From Desulfosporosinus lacus DSM 15449 (lineage in GTDB: Bacteria > Bacillota > Desulfitobacteriia > Desulfitobacteriales > Desulfitobacteriaceae), in assembly GCF_900129935.1 (NCBI RefSeq), contig NZ_FQXJ01000020.1:17704-81703 (forward strand): a stretch of DNA of 64,000 bases. Direction: 5' to 3'. The first letter of the stretch is position 1, and each line of letters begins with the position of its first letter. A program made the translations under genes and the position numbers. Shown one piece after another: positions 59,100-64,000 of the stretch. The notes beneath the pieces were generated by a model, which saw nothing but the letters and a program-made list of their open reading frames with translations, ran no database searches and was not told the DNA's origin.

Positions 59100-61334
59100 C
59101 TAAAGCGAGTGTTTATCTCTGACCTGATCTAAAACAGGCTTTTGGTTAAGACTCGGTTTCTTGAGAAGATTATTGTTTCTTAATGCGAAAACCACTAGTT
59201 TTTGCAGGATCCTTTCTTGCATAGAAGAAGGCTTGAGGAGATCTAATCTCTCCATATAATGATGAGTTGATTCTGGGATTGGTCTAAAGAATTCTTGCAG
59301 CAACCCTGTAGCCATTTTTAGACGGTTGCCACTTGAGAGCTTTTTCAAGCCCTTAAGGGCCCCACCCAGAGCAATTTCAGTATCTGTCAAATCCGTTCCG
59401 AAGGGAAATGGCTGGAATACTCCGTGGGCCTGATAAGGCTTAAGTAAGGCAGTAATCTTTTCTGGTGTATTATTTCTGTATTCTTGAGGAATTTCATAAT
59501 CTTGAGGTATTTTGCCTGCTTTCTTGGCCCGATCTAAAAGTTGGTTTTGAAATCGGGAATCAGCGACATTGATTAATTCCGCAATAACCTGTTTTTCAGG
59601 TTTGCTGCGAACGTCGGCAATCCCATACTCTGTAACAATGATATCCCTCAGATGTTTGGGTATAGAGCAATGACCATAGCTGAAGACGATGTTGGACTTA
59701 AGGCTCTTACCAGAACCTTTTGTACTTTTGACCATCATAATAACCCTGGCATCTGCTAGGGCGTGCCCCATGGCCACAAAATTATATTGGCCGCCAATTC
59801 CACTAATAACTCGACCATCCTCGAGCTGATCCGAAGCAATGGATCCCAGAACAGTTGCCACCATGCCGGTATTGACAAAACGTGCGTCCTTTCGTTGCAG
59901 GCTTCTCAGTTCTTCATCACCATAAAGCTGGTTAACTTTCTCCACACCGGACATGCCAAAGAGTTTTCTTTCCTCTTCACTCATATCATTAAGAGCCCGA
60001 TAGAAGGCTTTTGGGCCAACAAAGAAGGCACCGAGGATAACTTGACCACCTAGTAACTCTTTCCCGAGTAGCTTTCGAATCTCCATAAGATTTCTTTCGT
60101 CATTCATATCTGCAGAGTATTTAGTACCCTCATCGATAATTGCACCCGATTCATAGGAAAGACCCTTTTTCAAGATGCCGTAATCAGTGAGAAAGACAAA
60201 GTCTTCTTCATTTAATTTAGAATGAATTGCTTTCATTTTAATGAGTTGATCTATGATATCAGCGGGGATGTTATCTGGTTCGAGTTTTCCTTCATTAATG
60301 AGTTTCATAAGAGGTGCGCTGTTAAAGACCTTTCTTTTTAGAATTTTACTCTTGTACATTTGCATAAAGGCGTCAACAAACATCTCAGATGAACCATAGA
60401 GACCTTTCTTGAAAGTTCCTGTATCCCCCCATTCGGTGATTAGTTTCTTGTATCGTTTAAAAATACCGGCCTTTTCTAAAATATCCTGATATAAATCGTT
60501 ATGTTCATTACGCATGATAAGCCCTGCTACAATAGCATCGCCCAAAGCGCCAATTCCTACCTGTATAGTGCCCCCGTCTTTTATCAAGGTGCTGACATTA
60601 ATGCCGATCATGTGATCGGGCAGGGCAACAGGATCTTTAGGGGGACAGAAAAGTTCATAATCGTATTGTGGTCCCTGAAGAATAATGTCATATGTATCCG
60701 CTTCTACAACTGCATCTCCATACATAAAGGGCATTTTCTTGTTTGCCTCTCCGATGATAGCAACTTTTTTTCCTTTTGCCCTTAGCTCTTTTAAGACTTT
60801 TACGGCTTCCAAACAGACATCTGTGTTACAACTCATAGAATACATCGTTTTGCCATCGATTTCCTGATAACCGACTAACTGGCCGAAGACGTTAGCACCT
60901 AAGGCTATAGCATCACGAGTGGCGTGGGTGTAGTTTGTAGCTAAATGGTTTTGCTGAGCTTCAGGACTAGACAGATATCCGCCAGCTTTGCAGAAGAATT
61001 CGAGCACTTCAACGTTTTTGGATAGCTTTCCAGCTCTGAAATCAAGCATAAAATCGAATTCAGGAACACCTTCAAAAACCCTGTCTGACAGAGGTCCCAA
61101 AAAACGTTTTTCCAGATTACTATGGCCTTTGGGTTTTTCAAGCGTGAGTGCAGTAATAATTTTTAGCTTTATTTCGGGATCCTCTTTAGCCCGTCGGTAC
61201 AGTTCATTCATAAAGATAATGGGTTTACCAAGGGCTAGAGACATACAAAAGGTAATATCTTTCCCTACATAATTGATAACTTGATCAACACACTTTTTTG
61301 CGTCGTCATAAATTGTACCTGGCTTTTGATTCAT
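59100..61334 (-). CDS. Acetyl-CoA hydrolase/transferase family protein, copy B
   Basis: A 744-residue paralogue of the preceding gene, similar over its whole length (for example IYDDAKKCVDQVINYVGKD and VTEYGIADVRSKPEKQVIAE). Same domain order: an N-terminal extension of about 200 residues, the CoA-transferase core with GTIQVGIGALGDAIV, and the C-terminal hydrolase/transferase domain. It starts at ATG 61334 with GGCAGGCG upstream. Tandem copies with separate upstream palindromes suggest separate regulation of two related activities. Confidence 0.87.
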   Translation of the reverse strand: MNQKPGTIYDDAKKCVDQVINYVGKDITFCMSLALGKPIIFMNELYRRAKEDPEIKLKIITALTLEKPKGHSNLEKRFLGPLSDRVFEGVPEFDFMLDFRAGKLSKNVEVLEFFCKAGGYLSSPEAQQNHLATNYTHATRDAIALGANVFGQLVGYQEIDGKTMYSMSCNTDVCLEAVKVLKELRAKGKKVAIIGEANKKMPFMYGDAVVEADTYDIILQGPQYDYELFCPPKDPVALPDHMIGINVSTLIKDGGTIQVGIGALGDAIVAGLIMRNEHNDLYQDILEKAGIFKRYKKLITEWGDTGTFKKGLYGSSEMFVDAFMQMYKSKILKRKVFNSAPLMKLINEGKLEPDNIPADIIDQLIKMKAIHSKLNEEDFVFLTDYGILKKGLSYESGAIIDEGTKYSADMNDERNLMEIRKLLGKELLGGQVILGAFFVGPKAFYRALNDMSEEERKLFGMSGVEKVNQLYGDEELRSLQRKDARFVNTGMVATVLGSIASDQLEDGRVISGIGGQYNFVAMGHALADARVIMMVKSTKGSGKSLKSNIVFSYGHCSIPKHLRDIIVTEYGIADVRSKPEKQVIAELINVADSRFQNQLLDRAKKAGKIPQDYEIPQEYRNNTPEKITALLKPYQAHGVFQPFPFGTDLTDTEIALGGALKGLKKLSSGNRLKMATGLLQEFFRPIPESTHHYMERLDLLKPSSMQERILQKLVVFALRNNNLLKKPSLNQKPVLDQVRDKHSL

Positions 61335-61447
61335 GTTATATCGCCTGCCATTTCATTTAATTATTGGTTGCAAACAATAATGCGCGTTCAAGACAGAATT
61401 TTATGAATACTTTGCTTCCAATATGAGGAAATAGGATGTATAGGAAT

Positions 61448-61487
61448 ATATTCAATTAAATGAATTTAGATTCATTTAATTGAATAT
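61448..61487. promoter_or_regulatory. Palindromic operator upstream of CoA-hydrolase copy B
   Basis: Perfect 18-bp arms around TTAG; the core is AATGAAT-TTAG-ATTCATT. It lies about 115 bases before the start codon. Its ATTCATT half resembles the palindrome of copy A, so the same kind of repressor may act. Confidence 0.65.
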
Positions 61488-61719
61488 TAACACAAATTAC
61501 ATTATATTGTATATAAGGACAAGTCAAAATAATGTAATAAATTTAGACTATTTTTATCAAAGAAGCATTGAAAAGAACAAAGTGAGTTATACATTGCCGG
61601 ATTACGTAGAATTGCATCAGATTCTTTAGCGGACCTCTAGATTATTTATCCTTAGAAATTTCAATTGACCTCGTGGAAAATAGACTTTTCTAAGATGACA
61701 GCTTAAACAGAAAACTTAA

Positions 61720-61750
61720 ACAAAAAACAACTTGGTTAAAAACCAAGTTG
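61720..61750 (-). terminator. Terminator of the small membrane-protein gene
   Basis: CAACTTGGTT and AACCAAGTTG; read on the minus strand the stem is followed by TTTTTTGTTT. It lies 42 bases after the stop at 61792. Confidence 0.8.
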
Positions 61751-61791
61751 CGGCATTCCGTATTTTACTAACAAAAATAAAACTATCTTTT

Positions 61792-62026
61792 TTAAAAGCT
61801 CAAGAAAGAATCCTCAATCATATTTTCAGAAGCGCCTAACTTACTTACATGATGCAGATACTTAAAAGCATAGAGCAAAAGAACATGAGAAAAAATTGCG
61901 AACATAAACGTTTCAGGAATACTCCACCCTGGAAGGTATATCCGTTTGAGGGACACGGTTGTATAATTCATTGCAGTTGCCCATTGACCAGTAGGCAACA
62001 GCTTGTATAAGCCAATAAAGATCCAT
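61792..62026 (-). pseudogene. Small membrane protein, probably frameshifted near its start
   Basis: AGGAGGTG lies 4 bases before an ATG at 62026, but that frame stops after 37 codons. The next frame is open from before the ATG to a TAA at 61792 and reads like a membrane protein: WIFIGLYKLLPTGQW and ETFMFAIFSHVLLLYAFKYL. A strong terminator follows. Either one base has been lost near the start, or translation begins at an internal TTG (61998, 68 residues). Function unknown. Confidence 0.4.
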
Positions 62027-62116
62027 AATACACCTCCTGAATCTATTATGCTAGAAAGAAGGATTTCTATGTAATTGACTGAATCTCTATTGATTTCCCA
62101 TGCGCAGACACGCTCT

Positions 62117-62154
62117 AAAGTAAGGAGCTTTCCAACCGGGAAGCTCCTTACTTT
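62117..62154. terminator. Hairpin after the GH18 gene
   Basis: AAAGTAAGGAGCTT and AAGCTCCTTACTTT form perfect 14-bp arms around a 10-base loop, 70 bases beyond the stop of the minus-strand GH18 gene. Confidence 0.7.
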
Positions 62155-62224
62155 AAATAATTAATCGGATTGTGCTCAATCAACCACGAGTTCAAGCATA
62201 ATGAATACTCGTTAATGAAGGGAT

Positions 62225-63547
62225 TTAGAACTTGCCAATTATAGCATCGTAAATTTTCGGATCCTCCGCACCAAGGTGCCAGATACAAATCCCACGGATA
62301 TCGTATTTATTAACAAGGTCTAAAAGTGTTCCGAAATAAAGTGCATCCACAAACCAAACTTCATGGTTAATACCAGCAATATCCATATAGGTATAGTGGG
62401 GGCCCAGTAAAGCATCCAAGGCAATAGGAACGTTATACTGGTTAGCTTTAGCAACAGCAAAAGAATAGGTAACACTCGTGGCCGTTTGACCTAGCGGCCA
62501 ATCATAACCCGAAACTGGCACGCCAAGTTCTATCTTATTTCTTGGGATAGTTGAAACCGCATAGGCCAAGACCGCATCGACCCAATCGGCAGGTGCCACG
62601 GGTCCAGGATCGCTTCCTTGCCAGTGAAAGTCGTACCCCATGACACGAACGGCATCAGCCGCTTGGCCAATTCCAACATAATCATGTGCTTCTGCGCCGC
62701 TCCACGCTCCCGCTGCATCAGTCTTAGCATGAACACTCACAATAAGCAATTTGCTCATGGCATAAAGAGCGGCTTTGAGTTCTCGCAGAAAGACTACAAA
62801 TAATTCGCGGTCTCTAACAAATAAATTCTCATAATTAATATCGATTCCTGGATAGTCCATTTGAACTGTCTTGCTGACGATGTTCTGAACATGTCTTTGG
62901 CGAAGAACTGGATCATTAAGAACTATTGAAATGAGTTCACTGTCAAAACTATTTGTAATAAGTGGGATCACCCTAATTCCATGTGCTCTGGCATAGGAAA
63001 GAACGGTACTGCTTTCAGCACCAGGAAAGCTTAGGACATCACCATCAGATGTCATTACATACCAGAAAGGTGAGATTGAATGAAATATCTCCGGGTGATT
63101 TTGAACTGATTGAAAAGCTAGAGATTGAACCCAATAAGGTAGCCATCCGCTTACGACACGTGTAAGAACGGGTTCTGGTCCAGGACCAGGAACGGGAATC
63201 CTAATTTGTTGACCAATTCTTAATTGATTAGGGTCAACCCCAGAGTTGGCAGCTAATAAACTAGACAGACTGATTTGAAATCTCAAGGCTATTTTGTATA
63301 AAGTGTCACCTGCTTGAATTGTGTACATTTGATGGCCTGGCAGTTGACTTTGAAGAGCCCGCCAAGTGAAGGGACCAACAATTCCGTCCCGCGTTAATCC
63401 ATGATCCCTTTGGAACTGAAGGACGGCCTGTTCAGTCTTCGCCCCAAAAACTCCATCAATTGGCCCAGGGTTATAACCCCATTCCAGTAACAGTCTTTGA
63501 AGCTCGCTAACCTCGTTCCCTCGCGCTCCCCGCCTTAAGGTAGTCAA
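62225..63547 (-). CDS. GH18 glycosidase with peptidoglycan-binding and LysM domains (spore-lysin-like)
   Basis: A 440-residue protein: PG_binding_1 domain (about 5-68, GARGNEVSELQRLLLEWGY, DGVFGAKTEQAVLQFQ), a LysM domain (about 75-118, YTIQAGDTLYKIALRF), a proline-rich linker, and a GH18 domain (about 128-440). The catalytic strand reads PGIDINYENL with the general-acid glutamate; the NYE form is like YaaH/SleL enzymes of spores, which cut cortex peptidoglycan. TTG 63547 is the better start: GAGGTG lies 6 bases before it, while ATG 63565 has no site. Confidence 0.9.
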   Translation of the reverse strand: MTTLRRGARGNEVSELQRLLLEWGYNPGPIDGVFGAKTEQAVLQFQRDHGLTRDGIVGPFTWRALQSQLPGHQMYTIQAGDTLYKIALRFQISLSSLLAANSGVDPNQLRIGQQIRIPVPGPGPEPVLTRVVSGWLPYWVQSLAFQSVQNHPEIFHSISPFWYVMTSDGDVLSFPGAESSTVLSYARAHGIRVIPLITNSFDSELISIVLNDPVLRQRHVQNIVSKTVQMDYPGIDINYENLFVRDRELFVVFLRELKAALYAMSKLLIVSVHAKTDAAGAWSGAEAHDYVGIGQAADAVRVMGYDFHWQGSDPGPVAPADWVDAVLAYAVSTIPRNKIELGVPVSGYDWPLGQTATSVTYSFAVAKANQYNVPIALDALLGPHYTYMDIAGINHEVWFVDALYFGTLLDLVNKYDIRGICIWHLGAEDPKIYDAIIGKF

Positions 63548-63717
63548 TATCGTCACCTCTTTCATTCAATATCAGAGACAATTGCCTGTGATTTACTATT
63601 TTATGCATTATTTAAGGGTTAGTGATGATCTAAATAGTAATAATGATTTTAGAAATCAAGGACAATTTACATTGTTAATTAATCCGACATATGCTAGAAA
63701 AAAAGGGGGGCTTTGAC

Positions 63718-64000
63718 TTGCATAACAAAAACATAGGTAATTCCAATGGACAACCGCAATGTCCTTTATTAAAAATGGGCTCATCTGGTGCTAACGTGAA
63801 AAAGTTGCAAACTAAGTTAGCAGCAGCTGGTTTCAACCCTGGAAAAATTGATGGGATTTTTGGGTCATTGACTAGAGGGGCAGTTCTTGCTTTTCAAAAG
63901 AGTAAGGGATTGGCGCAAGATGGAATTGTCGGGATAAAAACCTGGACTGCACTGGGCGTAGATTGTCATACACCAACCCCGCCACCGGGAAAACACTGTC
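63718..64000 (+). CDS. Peptidoglycan-binding protein, N-terminal part (partial)
   Basis: Begins at a TTG behind AAAAGGGGGG and runs off the window. The first about 95 residues contain a PG_binding_1 domain: MGSSGANVKKLQTKLAAAGF, DGIFGSLTRGAVLAFQ and QDGIVGIKTWTAL, then CHTPTPPPGKHC, which looks like a linker to another domain. The domain is a relative of that in the divergent GH18 gene. The catalytic part, if any, lies outside. Confidence 0.8.
   Translation, partial: MHNKNIGNSNGQPQCPLLKMGSSGANVKKLQTKLAAAGFNPGKIDGIFGSLTRGAVLAFQKSKGLAQDGIVGIKTWTALGVDCHTPTPPPGKHC

Noticed and set aside
1..64000. tRNA or rRNA genes, prophage, plasmid origin
   Set aside because: I looked for cloverleaf ends, rRNA core motifs, integrases and replication proteins on both strands and saw none.

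Overview
The window reads as a chromosome segment of an anaerobic, spore-forming Firmicute of the Peptococcaceae type (Desulfosporosinus/Desulfitobacterium-like). This is inferred from the gene content: several iron-sulfur redox operons, a ferredoxin-linked 2-oxoacid oxidoreductase, a CO-dehydrogenase relative, a sigma-54 activator, TRAP transport, cobalt uptake, a spore-lysin-like GH18 protein, strong GGAGG ribosome sites and many TTG/GTG starts. I could not run a database search. No tRNA, rRNA, CRISPR array, complete insertion sequence or phage gene is visible.

Layout. 1-4.2 kb: the end of an aspartate kinase gene, dapA, two small minus-strand genes (one only 45 codons) and RNase J behind a long leader holding two copies of a dispersed repeat. 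4.2-8.3 kb: cobalamin riboswitch plus a second structured leader with its own terminator, then cbiMNQO and cbiJ. 8.4-21.5 kb: a nitroreductase, a PrpR-type sigma-54 activator, a POR-like operon (delta-alpha-beta-gamma), an orphan aconitase-like protein, a GlcD/GlcF-type hydroxyacid dehydrogenase, and a TRAP transporter. Near-consensus -24/-12 promoters precede both the POR operon and the TRAP operon, and matching inverted repeats lie upstream of each, so these genes probably form one regulon that imports an organic acid, oxidises it to a 2-oxoacid and decarboxylates it to an acyl-CoA.

21.7-30.1 kb: a DcuS/DcuR-like two-component pair, and divergent from it the most unusual unit of the window: a CooF-like ferredoxin, a CO-dehydrogenase-like protein that keeps the B-cluster cysteines but has lost the D-cluster and apparently all C-cluster ligands, two proteins I cannot assign, a CODH-associated type flavoprotein and a zinc alcohol dehydrogenase. 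This looks like a CooF/CooS/FNOR module converted to another job.

30.2-44.7 kb: a MocR regulator and a related aminotransferase, an MBL-fold hydrolase, LysR plus YeiH, an unknown gene flanked by repeats, a TetR-controlled ABC/FtsX/adaptor exporter and an MFS transporter. 44.8-46.7 kb: a T-box leader with an internal repeat insertion, and leuA. 46.7-48.1 kb: bactofilin and M23 peptidase. 48.5-50.7 kb: a LutA/LutB-like pair. 51-56 kb: a BMP-type nucleoside ABC importer. 56-61.3 kb: two tandem 740-residue acetyl-CoA hydrolase/transferase paralogues, each behind a palindrome, with an unexplained structured stretch between them. 61.7-64 kb: a small broken-looking membrane-protein gene, a GH18/LysM/peptidoglycan-binding protein and the start of another peptidoglycan-binding protein.
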